Of a stretch of DNA of 64,000 nucleotides, positions 32,654 through 42,128 are shown piece after piece. The position numbers and the translations under genes were made by a program. How positions within the stretch are numbered: the first letter of the stretch is position 1; every line of letters starts with the position of its first letter. Origin of the DNA: Corallochytrium limacisporum (Eukaryota > Opisthokonta); NCBI GenBank assembly GCA_002811645.1, contig PDIP01000093.1:85781-149780 (forward strand), written 5' to 3'. A model generated the notes under the pieces. The model did no database searches. It saw nothing but the letters and a program-made list of their open reading frames with translations, and was not told the DNA's origin.

Positions 32654-34678
32654 ATGGAGCACACCTGGAGATTCTTCAAGGAGCGAAAGAGGCCCATCAA
32701 TCCCCTCGGTTCCACAAAAGAACTGGACAAGGAAGATCCCAACAGAACATGTGCGACCTGTGATGAAGCCTTGGTAGGAAAGATCTGTACCTGCATTGAC
32801 TGCGGCAGTGTCCACCATCACACTTGTCATGATCGTAAGGGGAAAGAATGCAAGAAATTCCGTTGCGCAGAATGCTACAATAAGAGCAAACCTCATTTTG
32901 AAACATTCAAGGTAAAGAACATTAACTTCCACTCTTACCAGGGATCTCGGGGAGATGTTGTGGGCTCTAGGGCCTCCGTTTCCGCTGTCGCATCAACGCG
33001 CACTTCATTGCCTCCAATGGAGTCTCTGCAAAACGTTTTCAACTACAAAAAGATGGCCAAGGAACTGAAGCGTAAGCCCAAGGGACCTGAGGCACAATTC
33101 ATTGCCAAATTCCGTGCAGATGGCGGTGAGGCAAAGAAGCGGCCAAGTATGCCCCCATTGGTTGACCGGGATAAAGAGTTTGAATACGTCTTTGAGCGGA
33201 ATGGCGACGACGACGACGACAAGCCTCTGACTCGAGCATCGATGCCTGCGGCTGCCATGCGAAGTCAATTTGAAAGACTCAAGGATGTTGACCTGGAGAG
33301 CAGAAGCAGTTCTGCCGCGGCACCGAGCAAGAGCAGTGAGAAAGAAAAGGAATCAAAGGATAAGGAACCCGAAGAGAGTAATTCTCCTGCTCCTGCCCCT
33401 CCTGTGGCCGCACCTGTCAAGGAAGCCAGCGGAAAGGACAAAGAAAAGGACTCAGAGAAACCAGAGAAGAAGGAGGAATCAAAGAAGGAAAAGACCAACA
33501 CAAGGACCTCTGCCATTTTCACATGGAACCACATTCAATCCACAGAAGTTACCCAGCGAGGTGGCAATGAGAACCCGACCTACCAGCCTGTAAAGAAGGC
33601 GAAGCCCACCAAGGATAAGGACGCAGGAAAGAGTGGAGACAAAGAACATAAAGCAGACGCTGCAGCAAGGGCTGCCGCCGCTGCTCTGGCAGGAGTCACT
33701 GCTTCTGCACCCCAGAGTCAGGCCCCGGGGCCTCCTGCACAAGCCCCCGCAGAGGGTCGGGAAAAGCGGCCGAAGAAGGCCACCGAAAACGGCGATCAAG
33801 CGTCAACGAAAAAGCGCAAAACGGCCGATGCTCAGCGTCAGTCAGGGGCCCCGTATGGTGGCGCACCGCCTCTCCCACACTATGCTGCCTACTACGGTCA
33901 TCCTCCGCCACCCCCGCCTGGCCAGGGTGGGGATCAGGATCAGTCACACCCCCCACAGTACCATGGCCACCAGTACCCGGGGCACTACCCTCCGCCTCCA
34001 CCACCCCCCAGTGGTGATCAGAACAATGGCGCACCTCAAGAGCAGCGCGGTAGCATCCCTTACTATGCACCTGGCCCGGGCCCGGAGGGTTACTACCCAC
34101 CTGGCGCTCCTCCTCCGCCTGGCCAAGAAGGTCACGCACACTACAACGGACAGGCTCCGCCTCAGGGTGACCAACGTGGTACGGGACCGCCACCTCCATA
34201 TGGCTACTACCCTGGGTACGACTACAATCGGATGTACCACGATTACTACTATGGGTATTACTACCGGGGACAAGATCAGCAGCAACAAGACACTCGAAGC
34301 AGTTCCGATGACCGGTCAAAATACCCCCATCCGCCTCCACCCCCGGCCGATGGGCGCGGTTACCCGCCGCCACCTCCGGGTCATCATCCACCGCCACCTC
34401 CACCAGGACAGTACCCGGGGGCACCACCAAACAGTCACCCTGCTGCACCACCGCCGGGACAATACCCACCACCTGTTCCCACGGCTGCAAACGGTGGCAG
34501 TGAAGAAGGCCAACAACAAGCACCGCCCCCTGGTGCGTGGCCTCCACCGCCTCCCCACTATCAATACTACTACGGCTACTACGGGCATCCACCACCACCA
34601 CCGCAGCAGCAACAACAGCAAACACAGCAGGCCAACAGTGATCACCAAGCTTCCGGCGATGCCAGGCGCAGGTCGTGA
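32654..34678 (+). CDS. PHD-finger protein with Pro/Tyr/Gln-rich tail
   Basis: A 674-residue protein, start context CACCATGG. A PHD finger lies at residues 33-74 with ligands C33/C36, C47/C50, H55/C58 and C71/C74 at legal spacing. Phe replaces the usual Trp two positions before the seventh ligand. A Lys/Glu/Ser-rich charged region covers about 220-390 (SSEKEKESKDKEPEES). The last 280 residues are low complexity: poly-Pro, Tyr-Tyr-Gly and Gln runs such as YYYGYYYRGQDQQQQ, typical of condensate-forming tails. I know no named family with this order. A nuclear role in reading histone tails with a phase-separating tail is inference. It is convergent with JMJD6, with 127 bases between stops. Confidence 0.8.
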   Translation: MEHTWRFFKERKRPINPLGSTKELDKEDPNRTCATCDEALVGKICTCIDCGSVHHHTCHDRKGKECKKFRCAECYNKSKPHFETFKVKNINFHSYQGSRGDVVGSRASVSAVASTRTSLPPMESLQNVFNYKKMAKELKRKPKGPEAQFIAKFRADGGEAKKRPSMPPLVDRDKEFEYVFERNGDDDDDKPLTRASMPAAAMRSQFERLKDVDLESRSSSAAAPSKSSEKEKESKDKEPEESNSPAPAPPVAAPVKEASGKDKEKDSEKPEKKEESKKEKTNTRTSAIFTWNHIQSTEVTQRGGNENPTYQPVKKAKPTKDKDAGKSGDKEHKADAAARAAAAALAGVTASAPQSQAPGPPAQAPAEGREKRPKKATENGDQASTKKRKTADAQRQSGAPYGGAPPLPHYAAYYGHPPPPPPGQGGDQDQSHPPQYHGHQYPGHYPPPPPPPSGDQNNGAPQEQRGSIPYYAPGPGPEGYYPPGAPPPPGQEGHAHYNGQAPPQGDQRGTGPPPPYGYYPGYDYNRMYHDYYYGYYYRGQDQQQQDTRSSSDDRSKYPHPPPPPADGRGYPPPPPGHHPPPPPPGQYPGAPPNSHPAAPPPGQYPPPVPTAANGGSEEGQQQAPPPGAWPPPPPHYQYYYGYYGHPPPPPQQQQQQTQQANSDHQASGDARRRS

Positions 34679-34780
34679 AGCGTTGTTGACCCTATGCATA
34701 TCATAGAAAAAACGAAAACGAATACATGACAAACTTCCCCTCTTCCGTACCGACGTAAGTTGACTGAATCATGCTTTAGT

Positions 34781-34786
34781 TTTATT
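34781..34786 (-). promoter_or_regulatory. Probable JMJD6 polyadenylation signal
   Basis: TTTATT on the plus strand is AATAAA on the minus strand, about 20 bases past the JMJD6 stop and within the tail-to-tail gap shared with the PHD gene. Confidence 0.45.
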
Positions 34787-34805
34787 TATGTTGATCATTT
34801 CCTCA

Positions 34806-36017
34806 TCAATAGCAACCAGTCGTGCCGTTAGTATAGTCGAGTTCGGCGAGTCGTTTCTCCTCGTCCTCAGGCTCCGAAGATGTTGACACGGAGGTGGATT
34901 CGTCACAGCTGCTGCTGTCCGTGACAGTTACCATGTTCTGGACCTTGGCAGGAGTTGATACGGAGCCTAGCTTCATTAGCTTCCGTCGTGGCATCAATTC
35001 GAGCAGCTCAGGGCATTCCTTGGCAATAGCCGCGCGCCACTTGATTGCCAGCTTCGGACGGCCTTTGAGAACCTTGCGCCAGACGACCGGTAGATTGCTA
35101 CGGCTGACAAAATTCTGGGTCACCGCAGTAGAATGGTCCAGGTTTATGACGACGTGCCACCAGCCTCCCGGTACAAACATGGTCTCACCGGGCTTCTGCA
35201 GCGCAATGATCGGCTTGGGTGCCTTCGGGTCGGCCATGATGGCTGGGTAGACTGTCATGAACCACGTGATTGCCTCCTTTTCCTTCATGCTCCTTGGTTT
35301 CACATGCTCCCGCTTCGAATTTGGTGGGAAAAGGGCCCACAGTTTATGCCCACTCAATAGCGAGTTCCACGCTGAAGTACCTAAGGGATCGATATGAATA
35401 TTGCTACCACTTCGAGCTGGACCCATCACGAACCATTTGTATGGAGGCCGACGCTCTTCCCCAACGTACTTGAACAAATCTTCCGTGAAGTAAGACAGCG
35501 GTTTGTAGTCGCCGCGCATCTGTGCCAGTGGGGCATCGTCTTCGCCCACGTTGCCCTCGAAAACATAAAGAGGGGAATCGTCCTGTTGATTGTGAATGTA
35601 GTGGAAATAGTACTTCAATTTCAACCTCACCGGATAACCCTCGTCATCCTCACCGATCTTCACCCGGGACTCACTGTAGGTCCCCATCAACTGTTCTGGG
35701 TTCCATTTGCCATTGCAGGCCGGCCAGTGATCGAAGCCACCAACGACTATGCATGGCTGATTTGTATCTTCCCAATTTGTTCTGAACTGTTCGGGGCTGC
35801 ATTGAGAGTATCTCACTCTTGGGCATGTGTCCAACGTTGCCCACTTGCGCAGACTGCCATCCCACTTGGCGGCGTAGCACCTACGAGACCATTCATAGGG
35901 TTTGATTTCTGACCTGGCACGCTTCTTTGCCCGCACTACTTTCCGACCTGCCTTGCCATGAAAACGTTCTCGGCGATCCTGTGCCACATAGGGATGCAAC
36001 AACGAAGGGACCGCCAT
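34806..36017 (-). CDS. JMJD6: JMJD6, JmjC Fe(II)/2-oxoglutarate hydroxylase
   Basis: The ATG at 36017 gives 403 residues, the same length as human JMJD6; the frame extends upstream only to a GTG. The JmjC core shows the Fe(II) triad His 208 and Asp 210 in SNIHIDPLG and His 288 in PGGWWHVV. A Lys for 2-oxoglutarate lies at about 225 (SGHKLW), and Thr 300 sits in TAVTQNF. Blocks RPPYKWFVMGP, GTSAWNSL, QKPGETMFVP and KGRPKLAIKW are highly conserved. Known role: lysyl-5-hydroxylation of splicing regulators such as U2AF2, with RNA binding. A basic N-terminus (GRKVVRAKKRARS) could serve as nuclear signal. The C-terminal Ser-rich tail is present but short. It is a single exon. Confidence 0.94.
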   Translation of the reverse strand: MAVPSLLHPYVAQDRRERFHGKAGRKVVRAKKRARSEIKPYEWSRRCYAAKWDGSLRKWATLDTCPRVRYSQCSPEQFRTNWEDTNQPCIVVGGFDHWPACNGKWNPEQLMGTYSESRVKIGEDDEGYPVRLKLKYYFHYIHNQQDDSPLYVFEGNVGEDDAPLAQMRGDYKPLSYFTEDLFKYVGEERRPPYKWFVMGPARSGSNIHIDPLGTSAWNSLLSGHKLWALFPPNSKREHVKPRSMKEKEAITWFMTVYPAIMADPKAPKPIIALQKPGETMFVPGGWWHVVINLDHSTAVTQNFVSRSNLPVVWRKVLKGRPKLAIKWRAAIAKECPELLELMPRRKLMKLGSVSTPAKVQNMVTVTDSSSCDESTSVSTSSEPEDEEKRLAELDYTNGTTGCY

Positions 36018-36657
36018 ATTGCGAGTCCATTTACGGCACCATTTATTTCTGTACCACACTTCTAGAGTTCACCCCTGTTCGCTCTTAAATCCGCTCCGTC
36101 ACTTATATTTGACAGATGAAGGTACAGATCAGTGTGTAACACTCGTGCAACATGGTTTGAATAGTTTTCCGCGGTGGTCTTCTTCGGAGCCGTTTGCCGC
36201 GGGCCAGTATAGAGGCCGTCCGTGGCTAGACCATCCCTGGCGGGGCGGCGACACGCGGGTCCCGCCGGCAAGCCCTCTGGGACCGTTCGCGGCCCCCCCC
36301 CAACTCTTCTCCGGGTCCTGAACCACCTCGCCCAAGTTAAGTCCGCAGATGCGTGATTACGGGATCTTTCCTCTTTGGGGAGAGCCAGGGGGATTTAAGA
36401 CTCCCTTTCGGTGAGGCGGAAGTTGGCCGCAGCGGGTCCCATGACCACCGGATAGGTCTGACGTGTCAGTTCCGTCTTACACAGTCCACATGTCGCGGCC
36501 TCCATTTATTTGCTTTGTCTGGGACACCAGAGGTACCTAAGGATGTTCGGGGCATAAAAGTATTGAGAGCAGCGTGGGCTAAGCCCATAGGTCAGGTAAA
36601 GAATCTTGGTATAAGCCTTTGTGCCCCATCCCATTTGGCAATCCCGCTTGCAACACA
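36018..36657. other. Divergent promoter region, JMJD6 and CLPTM1
   Basis: 640 bases between two divergent ATGs, with GC-rich sequence around 36180-36330 including a C9 run. No gene is seen. Confidence 0.45.
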
Positions 36658-38544
36658 ATGGGTGGTCCAGGGACAAGGAAAGCCGCTTGGCTGCAACTAT
36701 TGAATTTCGCCGTAGTGTGCCTTGTGTTGCTTTCTGGTGCTGCAGCAGGACAGGACGGAAAGACGAAGCAGCAGCAGAAACGTAGTCGTCCCGCCAACCT
36801 ATGGGATGCGAGCCAGTCTTTTGAAATGCGAGTATATATCAGTAGTAGTCCCGAATTCAAAACGGAAGACTGGGTTTCACAGGACAAGGACTTTGCGGGC
36901 GGTAAGTATGCATATACACCAGAGGGCCCTCTGAGTTGGGACATTAAAAATGATACTGAGTCTGATGAGAACGTCGAGATACCGCCGATTCCGGAGGTAG
37001 GATATGATCTCGAAAGCATTGACGAGAATGGACAGATCCTGGTGGCAAAGCTCACGGATCTGGAGTATCAGACGCCATTTGAAGAGTACATTCATCTACG
37101 TTTGAAGTTAAATGACGGTGCCCAGAAAAATGGCACTTTGTATGCTCACGTGGTATCCAGCAAGACTAACCACGAGATTCATCCGCACAACTCCGGGTGG
37201 AAGAGCACCAATGCGCAAATTTTGACATCACCTTTGGTACGATACAAGCATCTTCGGTCTGGGCCAAAACTCAAAAACTTATTATCGGGTGCGGCTAACA
37301 AAACAATGGAGAACGGGACTATTGTCGAGCAGACTCCAGAGGAAGAGGAAGACTACAATCCGATTCTGAGTCACTGGCACAACAACCTGACCATCGCCTA
37401 CGTTGAGGACCCAAATCAGAACACACTTCCTCAGCTTTCACCCACCATGAGGAAGAATTTGACTTGGAACCGTACGGCTGGCGGATATATGCCGCTGGTA
37501 TGGCGTAACGAGTTTTGGACCTTCAAGGAGGACATGAAGCCTATCAATAGCACTGTACTTGAGGTAGACCTCTACATATGCGCTTACCACCTTTCCATCT
37601 GGCATTGGCAAATGATGGTCTCTATGGACGAGAGCTTTGGACTGCACCACGAGTGGGGAACCATGAACGAGGATGAACCGGAAGAATTCAAACGGATGCT
37701 ACTGGACACAGATCCATGGCTGTTGGGTATCACTTTCGTCGTTTCAATTTTGCATACGATCTTTGACTTCTTGGCATTCAAGAACGATATTCAGTACTGG
37801 CGGAAACGAAAGACTGTCAAAGGAATTTCCGTTCGGACGTTGTTCACCAACCTTGGCATGCAGGTCATTATTTTCCTCTACCTCCTGGACAATGACACCT
37901 CATATTTAATTCTAATGTCCAACTTTGTCGGGTTATTCATCGACTTTTGGAAGGCTGGAAAGGCGGCCAACATCTCTCTAGACTACCAAAACAAGTACTT
38001 TGGTATCATTCCTGCTGTTAGAGTAGAGGACCACGCATCCTACGCGAAATCTAAGACAAAGGAGTTTGATGATTTAGCCTTCTCATACTTGAGCTACGCC
38101 TTGTACCCGATCGTCGTGATTTACTCCGTCTACAGCTTGATGTACAACGAGCACAAGAGCTGGTACTCCTTCATCTTGAACACCGTTGTCGGCATCATCT
38201 ACATGTTTGGTTTCATCATGATGACTCCCCAATTGTTCATCAATTACAAGTTGAAATCGGTGGCTCATCTGCCATGGCGCATGTTGACGTATCGTGCGTT
38301 GAACACATTCATTGATGATCTTTTCGCATTCATCATCAAGATGCCTTTGTTACATCGTCTGGCCTGCTTCAGAGACGACCTCATCTTCTTCATCTATCTC
38401 TATCAGCGGTACATCTATCCTGTGGACCCCAACCGTCGATTTGACGAAGATGATGGAACGCAAGAACCAAGTGAGGCTAGTGAGGGCAAACCACTGCTCC
38501 AGAACGGCGAGAAACAGCCTGCAGAGTCAAAGAAGGACAAATGA
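36658..38544 (+). CDS. CLPTM1: CLPTM1 multipass ER membrane protein
   Basis: A 628-residue protein from the ATG at 36658 (human CLPTM1 is 669). A signal peptide (about 10-28, LLNFAVVCLVLLSGAAA) leads a lumenal N-terminal half with several N-glycosylation sequons. Then come about five membrane helices between 350 and 590. Family blocks include WTFKEDMKPIN, EFKRMLLDTDPWLLGITF, FDFLAFKNDIQYW, SLMYNEHKSWYSF, GFIMMTPQLFINYKLKSVAHLPWR and FRDDLIFFIYLYQRYIYP. Related proteins hold GABA-A receptors in the ER (CLPTM1) or scramble GPI precursor lipids (CLPTM1L). Which activity applies here cannot be read from sequence. The cytosolic tail is Glu/Ser/Lys-rich. Confidence 0.92.
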   Translation: MGGPGTRKAAWLQLLNFAVVCLVLLSGAAAGQDGKTKQQQKRSRPANLWDASQSFEMRVYISSSPEFKTEDWVSQDKDFAGGKYAYTPEGPLSWDIKNDTESDENVEIPPIPEVGYDLESIDENGQILVAKLTDLEYQTPFEEYIHLRLKLNDGAQKNGTLYAHVVSSKTNHEIHPHNSGWKSTNAQILTSPLVRYKHLRSGPKLKNLLSGAANKTMENGTIVEQTPEEEEDYNPILSHWHNNLTIAYVEDPNQNTLPQLSPTMRKNLTWNRTAGGYMPLVWRNEFWTFKEDMKPINSTVLEVDLYICAYHLSIWHWQMMVSMDESFGLHHEWGTMNEDEPEEFKRMLLDTDPWLLGITFVVSILHTIFDFLAFKNDIQYWRKRKTVKGISVRTLFTNLGMQVIIFLYLLDNDTSYLILMSNFVGLFIDFWKAGKAANISLDYQNKYFGIIPAVRVEDHASYAKSKTKEFDDLAFSYLSYALYPIVVIYSVYSLMYNEHKSWYSFILNTVVGIIYMFGFIMMTPQLFINYKLKSVAHLPWRMLTYRALNTFIDDLFAFIIKMPLLHRLACFRDDLIFFIYLYQRYIYPVDPNRRFDEDDGTQEPSEASEGKPLLQNGEKQPAESKKDK

Positions 38545-38950
38545 GTCCGCTCTCTTCTAACCCGAACAATAGACGCCTGCATAAAGTATGATGGTGTATC
38601 CATACAAACATCTTTGTCTCCCCGGCCAACCGCAACAGATGATCGCTGAAGACTACATCTTCCTCGTTCATCTCAGAAGCCACATCCTCCCACCACCAGC
38701 TTATCTTGACCCCATGCCCGGCACCGAGTCGCGTGGGGGGAAGGGGGGGGGGGGGGCGGGGGGCGAGTGGCTCGCCCCGGGATATACGAGGCAGGGACAA
38801 TCGGCAGCTTCGGTGGCTACTTGATGAAAGTGGATTTCGCTGTGAAGCACCTTCATTGATAAGGCTGTGCTCATATGGGCTCATTTAGAACATGTCCTGC
38901 GAAATCTGAGTGCCAATGCTGATGATCATGCAGGTTCGACTACCCGAGAC
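38545..38950. other. Intergenic between CLPTM1 and MTG1
   Basis: It contains a G-rich block at 38733-38783 ending in CGAGTGGCTCGCCCCGGG, again of the palindromic GC type. An open frame continuous with MTG1 begins at 38867 but lacks an ATG until 38951. Confidence 0.45.
38733..38783. repeat. G-run block with CCCCGGG end
   Basis: Long G runs broken by AA and C, closing with GGCTCGCCCCGGG. It is placed between tandem genes. Confidence 0.4.
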
Positions 38951-40102
38951 ATGATCCGCCACTTGAGGTCTCACTTCCGACCGGCAGAGCGGCCGGTGCA
39001 GACATGGTTCCCGGGACACATGGACAAAAGTCTTAAGAAAATACAAGCACAAGTCTATGAGCGTGTTGATGTGGTCGTGGAAGTACATGACGCACGGATA
39101 CCTTTTCATTACCGCAGTAAAACACTCGATCTCGTGGCCATGGCAAAGCCAAGACTGTTGGTTCTGAACAAGCGGGATCTGGCAGACCGCAGCCTGGAAC
39201 CAATGATCATCGAGAGATATATTAACGAAGCGAACACGGACGTGCTTTTCACAGACTCCCTAGGGAAAGATTTTCAAGGAAAGCAAGATGAAAATTTGAA
39301 AGAAATCTTGGAATGGATCGCAGACACTTCAGTCGCCAACCCGCGTCGCTTGCCATACGGTAAGAGACATGCCATCGGGAGCGGAAGTGACCCATCCCAT
39401 GTGGTACCTGCGCTGGGATCGGGACGCAAACAGCAGTATCATCCACGTATCACAAGACAACTGGAGACCATCCGGGCGGCAGCTCTGCAGCGGACAAAGA
39501 GCGAGGACAGCCGATCCGCCCCTCCTGCTCTGCGCGGGTCGTTCAGGTACAACTGCATGGTGGTCGGGATTCCCAATGTGGGTAAATCAACGCTCATCAA
39601 CAAACTTCGCAATGTCGGCATGGGTCGCAAGGGCAGCCTCAAGACAGCACCACAGCCGGGAGTGACCAAGAGCGTTGAGAATGGCATTGTGGTGCTCCAG
39701 GATCCCCCAGTGCAACTCCTGGACACACCAGGCATTGTGGAGCCCTTAGTGCCAAATAGGAAGGCTGGATTGACTCTCAGTATGCTGGGATCGATTGATG
39801 AATTGGTCTGTGGATGGTGGGAAATTTGCGACTATCTGTTATTTGTCCTCAATCGGCATGGGATGCTTCGGTATGCAGAGATTCTTGACATTGAGCCAAC
39901 GGACAGTATTCACGAACTCACAACTGGCGTGGCGTACCGGCTGAATCTACAAAAGATGCACACTAACACGGGCAGACCACAGAACCGTAAGAGCGCTGAA
40001 GCCATTGACGCCACAGATCTGGATGTGGACGAGGCAGCCAAACAGTTTGTGCGTATGTTCAGACGGGGCGATTTTGGGCCAATCAGCCTAGTAAGGGGCT
40101 AA
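38951..40102 (+). CDS. MTG1: MTG1, mitochondrial ribosome-assembly GTPase
   Basis: A circularly permuted GTPase of 383 residues from the ATG at 38951 (human MTG1 is 334). The motif order is the permuted one: G4 NKRDL (about 73-77) first, then G1 GIPNVGKST (about 205-213), then G3 DTPG (about 257-260). The N-terminal WFPGHMDKSLKKIQ and the C-terminal FRRGDFGPISLVRG are typical of MTG1. Known role: assembly of the mitochondrial large ribosomal subunit at the inner membrane. A 50-residue insert between G4 and G1 (around PYGKRHAIGSGSDPS) explains the extra length. A clear cleavable presequence is not obvious. It is convergent with TAF6, 65 bases apart. Confidence 0.93.
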   Translation: MIRHLRSHFRPAERPVQTWFPGHMDKSLKKIQAQVYERVDVVVEVHDARIPFHYRSKTLDLVAMAKPRLLVLNKRDLADRSLEPMIIERYINEANTDVLFTDSLGKDFQGKQDENLKEILEWIADTSVANPRRLPYGKRHAIGSGSDPSHVVPALGSGRKQQYHPRITRQLETIRAAALQRTKSEDSRSAPPALRGSFRYNCMVVGIPNVGKSTLINKLRNVGMGRKGSLKTAPQPGVTKSVENGIVVLQDPPVQLLDTPGIVEPLVPNRKAGLTLSMLGSIDELVCGWWEICDYLLFVLNRHGMLRYAEILDIEPTDSIHELTTGVAYRLNLQKMHTNTGRPQNRKSAEAIDATDLDVDEAAKQFVRMFRRGDFGPISLVRG

Positions 40103-40167
40103 GAGCAACTAATTAAACAAGCAACGAGCAGTATGTATAATAGAAATTGGACTATTCCCCTCTTACA

Positions 40168-41721
40168 TTATGTCGTGTATGCAATCTTCTCAATGTCCGT
40201 GCGATGCATTTCAGAGTGGGCAGCTTTCTTCCAGTCCGCAAAGTACTTGTCCATAACAGCAGTGAGACCGGCCTTCTCGTCCTCATCACAGTCCTTGCGG
40301 TCCACGTACATGGCAACAACGTATATAAAGGCATCCCGCAACCGATGCGCCTCTTCAGCAGCGTCTCCGTTTCCTGTATAGGTACCATCACCAGTGGATA
40401 TGCTCTGGTCCTGGAGACGCTTGCTCAATAGTTCGGCGTACCTTGCCGCATTTGGGACAATCAACAGCTGTACAATCAATGGTCCCAAGGCATGTAAGCC
40501 TAACAGGGCACCATAGTGGCTAGTCATGGCCTTATCGGGATCCAGCAGGGCAGTCACTAGAGTCTTGCCCACGCGCGGCTTCAGATTCGGGTACTGCTTA
40601 CCGTAGCGGTCACAGACCCTTCCCACCAGCTCCGCACTGAACCGCCGCAGAGTCCAGTGGTCCTGCTTGGCACTTCTACAGAGGCGCTTGCTGACCAGAC
40701 ATGTTAGTACGCAGGGCATGATTTTGTGGAGATAAGGATCATGGTAAAGAGACTCATTCTGCACAATGGCATCAATGGCCATCATCATGCGGCAAAGCAT
40801 GGGCAGATTACGAAGATTGGCACTGATCTTGTCTTCAATGAAAGAGATGAGGTATGGCAGTAGCTGTTGCAAGCCGACATCCTTCCGCAGAGTCTTCAGT
40901 GCTGTCTGGCACAGCTTCGTATCACCATCTACAAGTCCATTGGTGACATGCTTAAAGTAGAATTGCAGTTCTTTGCTGAGAGTGTGGTCTTTGATCGGGC
41001 GTACCTCTACGTTCTTCTTCAGTTGGGCACTATCACCAGTCTTGTTTGCCGAGTCAGCACCTTCCTCAACCTTGTTCATATTGATCACTCCTCGTTTCAC
41101 GTCCTCATATACAGATGGGTTCTCTGGAATATTGGGCATATGTCCATTGATTGCAAGCCAATGGGCTTTCCAAGTGACGTCAAAAGGTAGTCCCGGTGTA
41201 GGTGCCTTGATCACGTCCTCCAGACTGACTTCTAGATCATCCGCAAAGTATAGAGTCTCACTCCCTTTGGCTGTGCTCACCTGCGCTTCTTTAGTCTCTG
41301 AATTTCCCGCGCCGGCGGCATCGGTGCCTGTTGCGTCCGAGTTGCCTTGTACGGTCGTAGATGACTTCTGTGCAGACTCTCCGTGGGAGGCCCGGAATTC
41401 TAAGTCCTGGAGAGTAACCCGACTGGTACCTTCGTGCCGACCACCACTAATCATTTGTGGATGAACCTTGCCAATTGTCTTGCTTTGTAACGTGCTGAAT
41501 CCATAAAGCGGTTCAAAACGATATGACTCCAAAGCGGCGTTGACGTCTTTGGTCAACAGTTTCCTGCGCTTACTGTGAGATGCAAACTTCAGGGACTCCT
41601 GTACAATGTCTCGCAGCCGATACTCAAGATCAGGGACCAGAGTCTGAGCAACCTCATTGGACAAAGAAATCCCTAAGGAATCTGCGAAGCCCTTCACAGC
41701 TTCTCGACTGTGCTTTGACAT
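40168..41721 (-). CDS. TAF6: TAF6, TFIID/SAGA subunit
   Basis: 517 residues. The N-terminal histone-fold domain (about 1-68) opens with KHSREAVKGFADSLGI and includes DLEYRLRDIVQESLKFASHSKRRKLLTKDV, and pairs with TAF9 in the family. A Ser/Thr-rich linker (about 105-160) leads to the C-terminal HEAT-repeat domain (about 230-480): LSKELQFYFKHVT, LPYLISFIEDKI, PYLHKIMPCVLTCLVSK, HWTLRRFSAELV, SHYGALLGLHALG. It is nuclear and serves Pol II preinitiation in TFIID and possibly SAGA. The start ATG at 41721 is the first of the frame. Length is between yeast Taf6 (516) and human (677). Confidence 0.93.
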   Translation of the reverse strand: MSKHSREAVKGFADSLGISLSNEVAQTLVPDLEYRLRDIVQESLKFASHSKRRKLLTKDVNAALESYRFEPLYGFSTLQSKTIGKVHPQMISGGRHEGTSRVTLQDLEFRASHGESAQKSSTTVQGNSDATGTDAAGAGNSETKEAQVSTAKGSETLYFADDLEVSLEDVIKAPTPGLPFDVTWKAHWLAINGHMPNIPENPSVYEDVKRGVINMNKVEEGADSANKTGDSAQLKKNVEVRPIKDHTLSKELQFYFKHVTNGLVDGDTKLCQTALKTLRKDVGLQQLLPYLISFIEDKISANLRNLPMLCRMMMAIDAIVQNESLYHDPYLHKIMPCVLTCLVSKRLCRSAKQDHWTLRRFSAELVGRVCDRYGKQYPNLKPRVGKTLVTALLDPDKAMTSHYGALLGLHALGPLIVQLLIVPNAARYAELLSKRLQDQSISTGDGTYTGNGDAAEEAHRLRDAFIYVVAMYVDRKDCDEDEKAGLTAVMDKYFADWKKAAHSEMHRTDIEKIAYTT

Positions 41722-42128
41722 GATTTATATGTATATTTGAGCGAGCTCTTTAACCGTATCCTTTCCGCATTACAAAACACTCCGTTCACATTTAGTCCGT
41801 TCAAATGGTCGCATACTTCTTTTACATCATTTTAGTGCCTAAATTGCACAAGTTCACTGAAATACCTGTCATTACAAAATTTATTTCCATGAGTCCGAGA
41901 ACGCGCTCAAAAACACGATGCGCCCGCGTTTCCCCCCTCCCCCTTTTGCCCCGGGCCCAGGGGGGGACCGGGGGAGCGCGGGGTGGCGGCGGCACACTAG
42001 TTCGAAGAAGTTCGATGATAACGTCAGGAACGGTCCCTCCTTCGATTCTACAGGCGGACGACAATGTTGAGATCACCCAGTTGGACACACAGTTTCCGAT
42101 AGGGAACAGTCTGTACGCGAATGCACTT
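41722..42128. other. Intergenic, TAF6 upstream and VPS11 3' flank
   Basis: This contains the large C/G palindromic element at 41931-41986. No gene is seen. Confidence 0.45.
41931..41986. repeat. Long C/G palindromic element
   Basis: A C-rich arm with TTTT (TCCCCCCTCCCCCTTTTGCCCC) meets GGGCCC and a G-rich arm with ACC breaks. It is one of the longest members of the family. Confidence 0.5.

Noticed and set aside
33633-34706. Long frames in other phases over the PHD-protein tail, on both strands
   Set aside because: They arise from the Pro/Gln/Tyr-rich repeats of the real gene read in shifted frames; His/Arg/Thr-rich products are typical of this artefact.
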